Assembly (NCBI RefSeq): GCF_016862275.1
Contig: NZ_BOMQ01000008.1
Location: 539,826-603,825, forward strand
Reading direction: 5' to 3'
DNA length: 64,000 bases
Origin: Actinoplanes nipponensis
Lineage (GTDB): Bacteria; Actinomycetota; Actinomycetes; Mycobacteriales; Micromonosporaceae
Each line of letters starts with the position of its first letter. The stretch's first letter is position 1. Below are positions 15,411 through 25,200 of this stretch, piece after piece. Both the position numbers and the translations under genes were made by a program. The notes under the pieces were generated by a model. That model ran no database searches, had not been told where the DNA came from, and saw only the letters and a program-made list of their open reading frames with translations.

Positions 15411-16136
15411 ATGAACCGTCCGTCGCTGGCCGTACGCGCAGCCTCTTTGCTGGTCGCCGTTTGCGCCGCGGGGGCCGTGGCGCCGTCGCCCGCCGTCGCG
15501 GCTCCCGCCGTGCCGACTCAGCTCAACGCCGCCGATGTGACCCTGCTCAACGGCGTGCGCCAGGCCGGTCTGTGGGAGATTCCCGCGGGTCAGATGGCCG
15601 CCCAGCGCGGCAGCCGGGCGGTCGTCCGCAAGGTCGGCACGATGATCGCGGAGCAGCACGTGCAACTGGACCAGCTGGTCGTGGACGCCGCGAACAAACT
15701 CGGCACCACCATTCCCTCCACCCCCACCGCCGACCAGGCGGGCTGGGTCCAAGAAATGCAGCAGAACAGCGGGGCCCGCTTCGACGAGATCTTCGTGGCC
15801 CGGCTTCGGGCGGCACACGGCAAGATCTTCCCGGTCATCGGCGCGGTGCGCGCCGGGACGCGTAATCCGGTCATCCGGAAGCTGGCCGACGACGCGAACA
15901 TCTTCGTCATGCAGCACATGCAGATGCTCGAGAGCACCGGCCTGGTGCGCTACGGCGAGCTGGCGCCGGCCGCCCTGCCGCCCGCACAGGACACCTCCCA
16001 GGTCGCGCTGGCTCAGGCGAACCTCGGCATCCAGCCGGCGATGGACCAGAAACTGCTGTGGGTGGTGCTCGTGGTGATGCTCGGGGTGGCGGCCGCCGCG
16101 GCCCGCCGGGTCTTCCGGCGGGGCGCGCCGCGATGA
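15411..16136 (+). CDS. Secreted DUF4142 protein with C-terminal membrane anchor
   Basis: A 241-residue exported protein. Signal peptide to about residue 31, then a DUF4142 four-helix, ferritin-like domain (LNAADVTLLNGVRQAGLWEI, RGSRAVVRKVGTMIAEQHVQLD, IRKLADDANIFVMQHMQMLE). A hydrophobic segment near 217-234 followed by arginines can hold it at the membrane. The ATG at 15411 has GGAGGTGGAG directly upstream; an in-frame GTG-like start at 15399 is less likely. Role unknown; such proteins are often stress-induced. Confidence 0.8.
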   Translation: MNRPSLAVRAASLLVAVCAAGAVAPSPAVAAPAVPTQLNAADVTLLNGVRQAGLWEIPAGQMAAQRGSRAVVRKVGTMIAEQHVQLDQLVVDAANKLGTTIPSTPTADQAGWVQEMQQNSGARFDEIFVARLRAAHGKIFPVIGAVRAGTRNPVIRKLADDANIFVMQHMQMLESTGLVRYGELAPAALPPAQDTSQVALAQANLGIQPAMDQKLLWVVLVVMLGVAAAAARRVFRRGAPR

Positions 16137-16182
16137 TCGTCTCCTGACCCCGCGCGGCCGGGGACTGACGACTGTCGCGCGA

Positions 16183-17079
16183 TCAGCCGTCGCCGTCGCC
16201 GTCGTGGCGGGTGCGCCGGAGCCGTTGCCGGAAGCCGCCCGGGGTGTCGCCGACCTCCCGGCGGAAGAAGCGGCAGAAGTACGCCGCGTCGGCGAAGCCG
16301 AGCTGGCCGGCCACCTGGGTGACCGACAGCGTGGTGCCGGCCAGCAGCCGCTTGGCCTCCAGCGCGCGGGCCTGCCGGATGACGTGGCCGGGGGAGGCGC
16401 CCAGGGCCTGGCGCACCATGTCGTTGAGGTAGCCGGCGGACACCCCGAGCCGGGTCGCGTAGGCCGGCACGCTGGAGCCGAGCAGTTCCCGGTCGTCGAT
16501 CAGCTTCTGGAACCGCTTGGCCAGGGCGACGGCCGGTTCGGCGCGCCGGCCGGCCGGCGCCTGGTGGTGCAGCCGGCCCGTCTCGACGATCAGGATGTGC
16601 AGGTACGCCTGCAGGACGCCGCGGAAGCCGGGCGCGCGCCGCCGGTGTTCGCGTTCCATGCTGGCGACCAGGCCCTGGATCCGGCCGGACTCCTCGGCGG
16701 TCAGCTGCCGCCCCGGCGCCCCGCCGAGCCGGTACAGCGCGTCGCGGTCGCCCGGATGGGTCAGCAGGAAGTCGTCGGTGAAGAGCACGACGTGGCCCTC
16801 CAGGCGCGCCGACTGTCGCCAGTAGTGGGTCTGTCCCGGCGCGATGACGCACACCTGGGGCGGGTGCAGTTCCCGCTCGTCCAGGTCGACCACGTGGGCG
16901 CCGGCGCCGCCGGTGACGTGCACGAACTCGTAGAACGTGTGGCGGTGCGGGAACGGCGCGCGGGACAGCGGGCCGATCCGATCGAACGAGCCGATGGCGA
17001 ACGGCAACGTCGCCGGCTCGGGCACCTCCAGGTTGTGCCGGGGTAGGCCCGCCGGTGCGGGATGGTCCACCGATGTCAT
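16183..17079 (-). CDS. AraC family regulator
   Basis: A 298-residue regulator with an N-terminal cupin (FPHRHTFYEFVHV, VIAPGQTHYWR) and a C-terminal double HTH (LGVSAGYLNDMVRQALG; VTQVAGQLGFADAAYFCRFF). GGGAGG lies 7 bases before the ATG at 17079. It follows the LPMO-ModA-chitinase operon on the same strand, separated by a strong hairpin at 17098-17128. It is the best local candidate to control the chitin genes, probably in response to a small sugar, but this is inference. Confidence 0.88.
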   Translation of the reverse strand: MTSVDHPAPAGLPRHNLEVPEPATLPFAIGSFDRIGPLSRAPFPHRHTFYEFVHVTGGAGAHVVDLDERELHPPQVCVIAPGQTHYWRQSARLEGHVVLFTDDFLLTHPGDRDALYRLGGAPGRQLTAEESGRIQGLVASMEREHRRRAPGFRGVLQAYLHILIVETGRLHHQAPAGRRAEPAVALAKRFQKLIDDRELLGSSVPAYATRLGVSAGYLNDMVRQALGASPGHVIRQARALEAKRLLAGTTLSVTQVAGQLGFADAAYFCRFFRREVGDTPGGFRQRLRRTRHDGDGDG

Positions 17080-17097
17080 GTCATGCCTCCCGGGACG

Positions 17098-17128
17098 GGC
17101 GGGGAGCCGGTACGCCCGGCTCCCCGCC
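17098..17128 (-). terminator. Terminator after the chitinase operon
   Basis: A perfect 13-bp stem (GGCGGGGAGCCGG) with a TACGC loop, just after the chitinase stop on the minus strand and before the AraC start. No U-tract, as is usual in actinomycetes. Confidence 0.7.
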
Positions 17129-17141
17129 CCGTTCACGGTGG

Positions 17142-18599
<1,458 letters not shown>

Positions 18600-18626
18600 G
18601 TCAACTCCGATCTGTTCCGGCTGGGT

Positions 18627-19478
18627 CTATCCCGCCGGCGAGAAGCCCTCGTCGGACAACACACGCTGGGCCAGCGCCGAGTGTGTGAAGGCCACGAAGG
18701 CGTCCGCGGCGGTGCGGTTGTCGTCCTGGCCGAGCCGTACGACGGTGTACTGGTCGGCGTGCTGGACGGCCGCGGGAAAGTCGATGGCGGGCAGGTCCGC
18801 CCGGGCGGCGACGATGTCGGTGCGGTGGACCAGGGCCGCGTCGGCCGTGCCGGCCCGTACCGCGGCCACCGCGGCGGGCCCGTCCGCCGCGGTCACGGCC
18901 GGGTGCACGTCCACCAGGGAGCGGGCCGCGTCTCCGCACCGGGTCCGTGCGGCGCAGACCGCGACCCGGACACCGGTACGGCGCAGGTCCGCGACGCTGT
19001 GCACCGGCCCGTCCCGGCGGGCCACGGCGATGACGAGCGGGTTGCGGGCGATCACCGAGGGCCTGCCCCCGGAGGCGCTGACCACCCGCGCGGTCGCGGC
19101 TGCGTCGCCGGAGATCAGGACGTCGACCGCGGCGCCGGCCACGATGTGCTGGGCGTGCCGGGCGCTCGGCCCGAACTCGACGAGCACGTCGGTGCCGGGA
19201 TAGGCGGCCTCGAACTTCTCGACGAGGATGCCGAACGCCGTGCGTACCTGTTCGTCGGCGTGCACGACCAGCGCGCCCTCGGGCTCGGCGGACCGGGCCG
19301 GGTCGGCCGGCCCGGCCCGGCCGGCATCGTGCTGGTGCCGGTGGGCCGCGGCGGCCGGGGACGCCGTCGCCGGTTGCGGGGACGACACCGGTGCGCCGCC
19401 CCCGGCGGGTGGACCCGCGGTACAACCGGCTGCGGCGAGGACCGCCACGGCGCCGATGAGGCCGATCCGCCGGCGCAC
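18627..19478 (-). CDS. ModA-like solute-binding lipoprotein in the chitin operon
   Basis: A 283-residue lipoprotein with lipobox AAAGC at C19, a linker with HRHQHD (His 46, 48, 50), then a type-2 periplasmic-binding fold resembling molybdate-binding ModA: LVVHADEQVRTAFGILVEKF, FGPSARHAQHIVAGAAVDVL, DAALVHRTDIV. In ModA the first ligand loop normally carries a serine; here it reads HADEQV, so an acidic pair replaces it and the ligand may differ. No permease or ATPase is adjacent. GTG start 3 bases after the LPMO stop, so it is coupled to LPMO. A role in metal or ligand supply to the copper enzyme is speculation. Confidence 0.75.
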   Translation of the reverse strand: MRRRIGLIGAVAVLAAAGCTAGPPAGGGAPVSSPQPATASPAAAAHRHQHDAGRAGPADPARSAEPEGALVVHADEQVRTAFGILVEKFEAAYPGTDVLVEFGPSARHAQHIVAGAAVDVLISGDAAATARVVSASGGRPSVIARNPLVIAVARRDGPVHSVADLRRTGVRVAVCAARTRCGDAARSLVDVHPAVTAADGPAAVAAVRAGTADAALVHRTDIVAARADLPAIDFPAAVQHADQYTVVRLGQDDNRTAADAFVAFTHSALAQRVLSDEGFSPAG

Positions 19479-19480
19479 GG

Positions 19481-20221
19481 TCAGCAGACGCCCTTGTCCT
19501 GCCAGACACCCCACTGGCCGGCCGCGCCGGGTTCCTCGCCCTGCGTCCACCAGCGAGCGTTCCAGTTGTGCCCGCCGTGTGACACGGCGGCGCCGCTGGT
19601 GTAGACCGCCGACGCGCTCCACGCGGCGGCGCAGGCGCCGGCGGGCGGTGGCGTCGTGGGCTGGGTCGGTGGCGTGGTGGGTGTGGTCGGCGGGGTGGTG
19701 GCGCCGCCGCCGACGTTCACGTCGATGCAGGCGTAGAAGGCGTTCGCCGTGTCGTAGATGTTCCACACGCTGAGGACTTTGTGCCGCCCGGCGGGCAGGT
19801 TGGTCAGGGTGTGCGACACGGTGGACGGCGGCTGCGACGCGTTGCCGCTGATCGTCTGGTGCAGCTGGCCGTCGACGTAGTACTGCCAGTTGAGGGTGCG
19901 ATGGGCGGCGGTGTTGCGCCACGTGAACGACGCCGTGCTGCCGATGCTGGTCACCCGCCAGCCCGCGCTGTCGTCGTCCAGGGCGGTGTACCCGCTGCCG
20001 CCGCTGCAGGTCCGGGCGCCCTTGGGCGCCTCGACGCTCTGCGGCTCGTACTGCACGCCGCCGCAGTTGGCGACCGCGCCGGTGGCGCACTGGTCCTGCC
20101 GGCTGGGCGGGTTCGTGACCCAACCGTGCGCGCTGGCCGGGGTGGCCGCCATGACCACCGACGCCAGCGGCGCCACCAGGACGGCGGCCCCGAGCGCGGC
20201 CGCTCTCTTCGTGAGATCCAT
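19481..20221 (-). CDS. AA10 lytic polysaccharide monooxygenase with C-terminal CBM
   Basis: A 246-residue secreted copper enzyme that oxidatively cleaves chitin or cellulose. The signal peptide ends ATPASA and the mature protein begins H32-GWVTNPPSR, as the copper brace requires. The second histidine is H107 in NTAAHRTLNW; the axial aromatic is F162 in ANAFYACIDV. A Thr-Pro linker (174-194) leads to a CBM5/12 module (AWSASAVYTSGAAVSHGG, RWWTQGEEPG). AAGGAG precedes the ATG. First gene of an operon with the ModA-like gene and the GH18 chitinase; divergent from the dioxygenase. Confidence 0.95.
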   Translation of the reverse strand: MDLTKRAAALGAAVLVAPLASVVMAATPASAHGWVTNPPSRQDQCATGAVANCGGVQYEPQSVEAPKGARTCSGGSGYTALDDDSAGWRVTSIGSTASFTWRNTAAHRTLNWQYYVDGQLHQTISGNASQPPSTVSHTLTNLPAGRHKVLSVWNIYDTANAFYACIDVNVGGGATTPPTTPTTPPTQPTTPPPAGACAAAWSASAVYTSGAAVSHGGHNWNARWWTQGEEPGAAGQWGVWQDKGVC

Positions 20222-20275
20222 CGTGCTCCTTCGGATTTTCGTGGCTCGACTCATCCACTGCGATCCATGAGAATG

Positions 20276-20296
20276 GTTAATAGTTAACTTTGTCAA
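20276..20296 (-). promoter_or_regulatory. LPMO operon -35 element with GTTAA palindrome
   Basis: On the minus strand TTGACA (20291-20296) is a good -35 box about 70 bp before the LPMO start. Directly inside lies the inverted repeat GTTAA-CTA-TTAAC (20276-20288), placed between -35 and -10 where a repressor would block transcription. A related GTTAAC palindrome precedes the S1 protease gene at 21357. Confidence 0.5.
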
Positions 20297-20416
20297 CAGT
20301 AAGTTTTCCGGGGATTCCCGGGGGCGTGAAAGACACCAGGCTTGCGTTGCGGAGTCCATCGTCGGCGCCCGGCGGCGTTCGTAACGTCGGTGCGATCCGA
20401 GCGAAGGAGAGCCGAC

Positions 20417-21274
20417 ATGGCCGCCCCGATCGAGAACCACGACCCGTCCGCCGAGGCCCGGACCGAGCCGTCCGGCATCAGCCGCAAGAACCTGCTCAAG
20501 GCCGCGGCCCTCGCGGTCCCGGCGCCGTTGCTGCTGGGCGGGGCCGCCCGGGCGTTCGGCGGTACGCCCTCGGGCCCGCCGCTCGCGCCGACCCCGTTCT
20601 GCGACGACGGCGACGACCCCACGCCCTCGCAGATGGAGGGTCCCTACTTCAAGCCGTCCTCGCCCGAGCGCCGGTCGTTGCTCGAACCCGGCCTGGCCGG
20701 CGTCCGCCTCACGGTCACCGGCTACGTCTTCGGCCTCGCCTGCCAGCCCTTGGCGAACGTGCTGCTGGACTTCTGGCAGGCCGATGCCGACGGCGCGTAC
20801 GACAACACCGGGTTCCGGCTGCGGGGACACCAGTTCACCGGCGCGCAGGGCGCCTTCACGCTGACCACGATCGTGCCCGGTCTGTATCCCGGGCGTACCC
20901 GGCACATCCACGTCAAGGCGCAGGCGCCGAACCGTCCGGTGCTGACCACGCAGTTGTACTTTCCGAATGAGCCCCGCAACAACACCGACACGTTGTTCGA
21001 CCCGCGCCTGCTGATGACGGTCCGCGCGGCCGGCGGGGCCCAGGAGGCCTCGTTCGACTTCGTCCTCGACGTCGCGCCGGCGCCCGGTACGCCGCCCACC
21101 AGCGGGCCGGCCAGCCCGCCGCCGCAGCCCGGCGGCAGCTGGGCGCCGGGGGTCTCCTACGCCGCCGGGACCCAGGTCACCTACGCCGGCTCGGCCTATC
21201 GCTGCCTGCAGGCGCACACCGCGCAGGCCGGCTGGGAGCCGCCGGCCGTGCCGGCGCTGTGGCGCCGCGGGTGA
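20417..21274 (+). CDS. Secreted intradiol dioxygenase with C-terminal CBM
   Basis: A 285-residue exported ring-cleaving dioxygenase. A Tat-like leader (SRKNLLKAAALAVPAPLLLGG) is followed by an intradiol dioxygenase domain. The iron ligands are Y128 (DGAYDNTG), Y157 (LYPGRTRHIH), H163 and H165. A Pro-rich linker leads to a C-terminal module (WAPGVSYAAGTQVTYAGSAY, CLQAHTAQAGWEPP). This matches SACTE_2871-type Streptomyces enzymes, which tether catechol cleavage to polysaccharide. Its start has GAAGGAGA upstream. Divergent from the LPMO operon; it may remove phenolics from fungal or plant walls or feed redox chemistry to LPMO (inference). Confidence 0.9.
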   Translation: MAAPIENHDPSAEARTEPSGISRKNLLKAAALAVPAPLLLGGAARAFGGTPSGPPLAPTPFCDDGDDPTPSQMEGPYFKPSSPERRSLLEPGLAGVRLTVTGYVFGLACQPLANVLLDFWQADADGAYDNTGFRLRGHQFTGAQGAFTLTTIVPGLYPGRTRHIHVKAQAPNRPVLTTQLYFPNEPRNNTDTLFDPRLLMTVRAAGGAQEASFDFVLDVAPAPGTPPTSGPASPPPQPGGSWAPGVSYAAGTQVTYAGSAYRCLQAHTAQAGWEPPAVPALWRRG

Positions 21275-21308
21275 TCCGCCGGCCCGCCAGGCCATCGACC
21301 ATCTGCTA

Positions 21309-21337
21309 TTGACCAGCGTCGCCGGCGCGCCTATGGT
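21309..21337 (+). promoter_or_regulatory. Promoter of the S1 protease gene
   Basis: TTGACC, a 17-bp spacer and TATGGT form a good housekeeping-type promoter, with the predicted start point about 65 bp before the protease ATG. Confidence 0.55.
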
Positions 21338-21356
21338 TCGCCACATCACAGATAAC

Positions 21357-21370
21357 GGCAGTTAACTGCC
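21357..21370. promoter_or_regulatory. GGCAGTTAACTGCC palindrome, likely operator
   Basis: A perfect 14-bp palindrome in the predicted 5' untranslated region of the S1 protease gene, about 15 bp after the expected transcription start. It shares the GTTAAC centre with the LPMO promoter palindrome. The binding protein is not known. Confidence 0.5.
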
Positions 21371-21409
21371 AGGTTTCATTTCGGTACGCCTCCACCGAAG
21401 GAGATCCCC

Positions 21410-22741
21410 ATGCACCGACGACCGGCCGCCGTTCTGACGGCCCTGCTGAGCGCCGCCGTGGCCGCGGCCCTCGCTGTCACCGTGCCCGCCGACGCGGGCA
21501 CCACCGGCGCCGGGCCGGACGTCACGCCGGCCGGCGTCGCGCCCGCGATGTTCGCCGCGCTGCAGCGCGACCTGCGCCTCACCCCGGCGCAGGCCACCGA
21601 ACGCCTGGCCACCGACCAGCGGGCCGGCCGGATCGAGCAGGTGCTGCGCAGGACTCTGGGGACCCGGTACGCGGGCACGTGGGTCTCCACCCGGGGGACC
21701 GCCGTCACGGTCGGCGTCAACGACGACGCCGCCGTGGCGGCGGTGCGGGCCCTGGGCGCGGAGCCCGTCCGGGTACGGCGCACCGAGGCGCAACTGACCG
21801 CCGCGGCCGAGCGCCTCAACCGGGCGCCGGCCCCGGCCGAGGTGGCGGGCTGGTACGTCGACGTGGTCACCAACTCCGTCGTGGTCCTCGCCCGCCCCGA
21901 CGGCCTCGCCGCCGCCCGCACCTTCGCCACCCGCGCCGGCGCCGACCCCGCCGCGGTCCGGGTGCGGGCCAGCACCGAGGACCCGCGCCCGTACCAGGAC
22001 GTGATCGGCGGCAATGCCTACTACATCGGCAGTGGCACCCGCTGCTCGGTCGGCTTCTCGGTCACCGGCGGCTTCGTCACCGCCGGGCACTGCGGCCGGG
22101 CGGGAGCCCGGACGAGCCAGCCCGCCGGAACCTTCCAGGGCTCCACCTTCCCGGGACGCGACTACGCCTGGGTGCGGGTGGACGCGGGCAACACGCCGCG
22201 CGCCCTGGTGAACAACTACAGCGGCGGCACCGTCGCGGTGGCCGGCTCCACCGAGGCCCCCGTCGGCGCCGCGGTCTGCCGCTCCGGCTCCACGACGGGC
22301 TGGCACTGCGGCACCGTCCAGCAGAAGAACGCCTCGGTCACCTACGCCGAGGGCACCGTCTCCGGGCTGACCCGCACCGACGCCTGCGCCGAGCCCGGCG
22401 ACTCGGGCGGCTCGTGGCTGGCCGGCAGCCAGGCGCAGGGCGTGACCTCCGGCGGCTCCGGCAACTGCACCTCCGGCGGCGTCATGTACTTCCAGCCGGT
22501 CAACCCCATCCTGGCCGCGTACGGCCTGACGCTGCTGACCTCCGGCGGCCCCGGCCCGCAGCCCACCGCCACCACCACGGCCCCGCCCGGACCGGGCGGC
22601 ACCACCTGGCAGGCGGGCACCGGCTACGCCGCCGGGGCGCAGGTTTCCTACGCCGGCGTGACCTACCGCTGCCTGCAGGCGCACACCGCGATGACCGGCT
22701 GGGAACCGCCCAACGTCCCCGCGCTGTGGCAGCGCGTCTGA
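21410..22741 (+). CDS. Secreted S1 protease (streptogrisin-like) with CBM
   Basis: A 443-residue secreted serine protease made as a proenzyme: signal peptide to about residue 29, an alpha-lytic-type pro-region (about 45-190), the chymotrypsin-fold domain (about 197-370), a Pro-Thr linker and a C-terminal CBM (WQAGTGYAAGAQVSYAGVTY, CLQAHTAMTGWEPP). The catalytic triad is H227 (TAGHC), D251 (RDYAWV) and S332 (GDSGG). The CBM is close to that of the neighbouring dioxygenase. The same family recurs at 62795. Chitin-binding streptogrisins are known to degrade fungal and insect wall proteins. Confidence 0.93.
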   Translation: MHRRPAAVLTALLSAAVAAALAVTVPADAGTTGAGPDVTPAGVAPAMFAALQRDLRLTPAQATERLATDQRAGRIEQVLRRTLGTRYAGTWVSTRGTAVTVGVNDDAAVAAVRALGAEPVRVRRTEAQLTAAAERLNRAPAPAEVAGWYVDVVTNSVVVLARPDGLAAARTFATRAGADPAAVRVRASTEDPRPYQDVIGGNAYYIGSGTRCSVGFSVTGGFVTAGHCGRAGARTSQPAGTFQGSTFPGRDYAWVRVDAGNTPRALVNNYSGGTVAVAGSTEAPVGAAVCRSGSTTGWHCGTVQQKNASVTYAEGTVSGLTRTDACAEPGDSGGSWLAGSQAQGVTSGGSGNCTSGGVMYFQPVNPILAAYGLTLLTSGGPGPQPTATTTAPPGPGGTTWQAGTGYAAGAQVSYAGVTYRCLQAHTAMTGWEPPNVPALWQRV

Positions 22742-22773
22742 CCCCCCGATCCCAACCCCTGTAAGGAGATTCG

Positions 22774-25131
22774 GTGAGAAGCAGATCCGTACTGGCTGCG
22801 CTGGTGGTCATCACCACCGGAGCCGCCACGGTAGCGCTGGGCCTCGACACGAGCGCCGGCGCCGCCGAGCAACCGCGGACGCCGACCCCGGCGACCACCG
22901 CGGCCGGCGTACCCACCCCCACCGCCCTGGCCGCCGCCGACCGGGCCGCCACGAGCGGCTTCGACGCCCTGGCCAAGGGCCCGAACGACGCGTTCCTGCG
23001 GCGCAGCGCGGTCAGCGGCCTGCGGGGCCTGCAGTACATCACCTACGACCGCACCTACCGCGGCGTGCCGGTCGTCGGCGGCGACGCCACCGTCGTGGTC
23101 GACTCGTCCGGCCACGTGCGCGACACCCTCGCCGCCGCGCACGGCCGGGTCCACCTTTCCTCGCTGCAGCCGCGGCTGTCCGCGGCCCGAGCCGGCGCCA
23201 CCGCCCGGGCCCAACTCGACTCCGTGTCCACCGCCACCGACCCGCAGCTCGTGGTGTACGCGCTGACCGCCCGGCCCCGGCTGGCCTACGAGAGCCAGCT
23301 CCTGGGCACCCGCGACGGCGCGCCGAGCAGCCTGCACGTGTGGGTCGACGCGCTGACCGGCAAGGTGCTGTCCACCCGGGACGACGTGGTCTCCGAGGCC
23401 GCCCGCGGCTACCTCAACGGCTCCGTCCAGATCGACACCAACGGCGGCCTGCTCCAGGACCCGCAGCGCGCGGGCCTGTCCTGTGCCAACAACAGCACCA
23501 AGCAGACCTACCGCAACGGCGGCACCGGCACCGGCACCGACCTGCAGACGGCCTGCGTCGACGCGTACTACAGCGTCCAGCAGGAATGGAACATGCTCCA
23601 GTCGTGGCTGGGCCGGCGCGGCATCGACGGCAACGGCCGCGGCTTCCCGCTCTACGTCGGCCTCAACGACGTGAACGCCTACTGGGACGGGCGGTCGGGC
23701 ACCTTCGGCCACAACCGGGCCAACTCCGCCCAGGCGGTCAGCATGGACGTGGTCGGCCACGAGATGGGCCACGCCATCGACCAGTTCACCGGCGCGGGCA
23801 CCGCGAGCGAGGCCGGGCTCGGCGAGGCCACCGGCGACATCTTCGGCGCGCTGACCGAGGCGTACGCCAACAACCCCAGCGACCCGGCGGACTACACCGT
23901 CGGCGAGAAGATCAACCTGGTCGGCAACGGCCCGATCCGGTACATGGACAACCCCGGTACCAACGGCGACCCGAGCTGCTACTCGTCGTCCATCCCGAGC
24001 ACCGAGGTGCACGCGGCGGCGGGACCCACCAACCACTGGTTCTACCTGCTCGCCGAGGGCAGCCGGCCGGCCAACGGCAACCCGGCCAGCCCGACCTGTG
24101 ACGGCAGCACCGTGACGGGCGTCGGCATCCAGAAGGCCGGCCAGATCTTCATGGCCGCGATGAGCATGAAGACCTCCGGCTGGAGCGCACCGCGGTACCG
24201 CGGCGCCACCGTCCGGGCCGCGGTCAACCTGTTCGGCGCCAACTCGCAGGAGTGCGCCAGCACCAAGGCGGCGTGGAGCGCGGTCAGCATCGGCACCCAG
24301 TCCGGCGAGCCGGCGTGCGGCACCCCGGGCCCGTCGAACGACTTCTCGCTGTCCGTCAGCCCGTCGTCCGGCACCCTCCAGCAGGGCACCGCGGTGACCA
24401 CCACGGTGGCGACCCAGGTCAGCAGCGGCAACGCGCAGCAGGTCACGCTGGCCGCGTCCGGCCTGCCCGCCGGCGTCACGGCGACCTTCAGCCCGGCGAC
24501 CGTCACGGCCGGCCAGACGGCCACGCTGACCCTGCGGGCCTCCGCGACCGCGACCGTCGGCAGCAAGGCCGTCACGGTGACCGGCTCGGCCGCCTCCGGC
24601 AGCCACACCGCGACCTACACGGTCACGGTCACCACCGATGAGCCGCCCACGGGCGACGACTTCTCGGTGTCGGTGGCACCGGCGTCCGGCACGGTGGCAC
24701 CCGGCAGCTCGGGCACCGCCTCGGTCGCCACGGCCACCACCTCCGGCAGCGCCCAGCCGGTGAGCCTGTCGGTGACCGGCGCACCGACCGGCGTCACCGC
24801 CTCGGTCAGCCCTTCGTCGGTCACCTCCGGTGGCTCCGCCACCCTCACCGTCTCGGTCTCCTCCAACGCCGCCGCGGGCACCTACCCGCTGACGGTGACG
24901 GGGAGCGGCACGCGCGGCACGCACACGGCGACCTACACCCTGACCGTCTCCGGCGGAACGCCGCCGCAGGGTTGCGGTGGCGTGGCGGCGTGGAGTGCCA
25001 GCCGGGGCTACCTGCCCGGTGACAAGGTCTCGTACAACGGTCACCTGTGGAACTCCACCTGGTACTCGACCGGTGCCGAGCCCGGTGCGCCCGGGTCGTG
25101 GGCGGTCTGGAGCGACGCCGGACCCTGCTGA
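22774..25131 (+). CDS. Secreted M4 metalloprotease with two Ig-like repeats and CBM
   Basis: A 785-residue thermolysin-family zinc protease. Signal peptide to about residue 31, FTP/PepSY-type pro-region to about 205, then the catalytic domain with zinc site H329-E-M-G-H333 and E351 (GLGEATGD); NHWFYLLAEG follows with the usual histidine. Two beta-sandwich repeats of about 100 residues (about 518-735, each with SxxSGT and VTVTGSG-type strands) lead to a C-terminal CBM5/12 ([37 protein letters not shown]). GTG start with GTAAGGAGAT upstream. The second repeat plus CBM is nearly the same as the tail of the next protein. Confidence 0.93.
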   Translation: MRSRSVLAALVVITTGAATVALGLDTSAGAAEQPRTPTPATTAAGVPTPTALAAADRAATSGFDALAKGPNDAFLRRSAVSGLRGLQYITYDRTYRGVPVVGGDATVVVDSSGHVRDTLAAAHGRVHLSSLQPRLSAARAGATARAQLDSVSTATDPQLVVYALTARPRLAYESQLLGTRDGAPSSLHVWVDALTGKVLSTRDDVVSEAARGYLNGSVQIDTNGGLLQDPQRAGLSCANNSTKQTYRNGGTGTGTDLQTACVDAYYSVQQEWNMLQSWLGRRGIDGNGRGFPLYVGLNDVNAYWDGRSGTFGHNRANSAQAVSMDVVGHEMGHAIDQFTGAGTASEAGLGEATGDIFGALTEAYANNPSDPADYTVGEKINLVGNGPIRYMDNPGTNGDPSCYSSSIPSTEVHAAAGPTNHWFYLLAEGSRPANGNPASPTCDGSTVTGVGIQKAGQIFMAAMSMKTSGWSAPRYRGATVRAAVNLFGANSQECASTKAAWSAVSIGTQSGEPACGTPGPSNDFSLSVSPSSGTLQQGTAVTTTVATQVSSGNAQQVTLAASGLPAGVTATFSPATVTAGQTATLTLRASATATVGSKAVTVTGSAASGSHTATYTVTVTTDEPPTGDDFSVSVAPASGTVAPGSSGTASVATATTSGSAQPVSLSVTGAPTGVTASVSPSSVTSGGSATLTVSVSSNAAAGTYPLTVTGSGTRGTHTATYTLTVSGGTPPQGCGGVAAWSASRGYLPGDKVSYNGHLWNSTWYSTGAEPGAPGSWAVWSDAGPC

Positions 25132-25147
25132 TCCCCCTCCGGCGCGA

Positions 25148-25180
25148 CGGAGCGGGCCCGGCGCCCCCGGGCCCGCTCCG
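25148..25180 (+). terminator. Terminator after the M4 protease gene
   Basis: A perfect 14-bp stem (CGGAGCGGGCCCGG) with a five-base loop between the M4 and M28 genes. It should separate most of their transcription, although the next gene begins only 21 bp later. Confidence 0.7.
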
Positions 25181-25200
25181 CCTACCCCCTAGGAGAAACC

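Noticed and set aside
18627..19478. True molybdate transporter component
   Set aside because: No ModB or ModC gene is near and the first ligand loop lacks its serine; called ModA-like only.
22663..25044. Very long minus-strand frame opposite the M4 protease
   Set aside because: Shadow of a GC-rich gene; composition is Gly/Arg/Ala noise and the plus strand carries the HEMGH zinc site.
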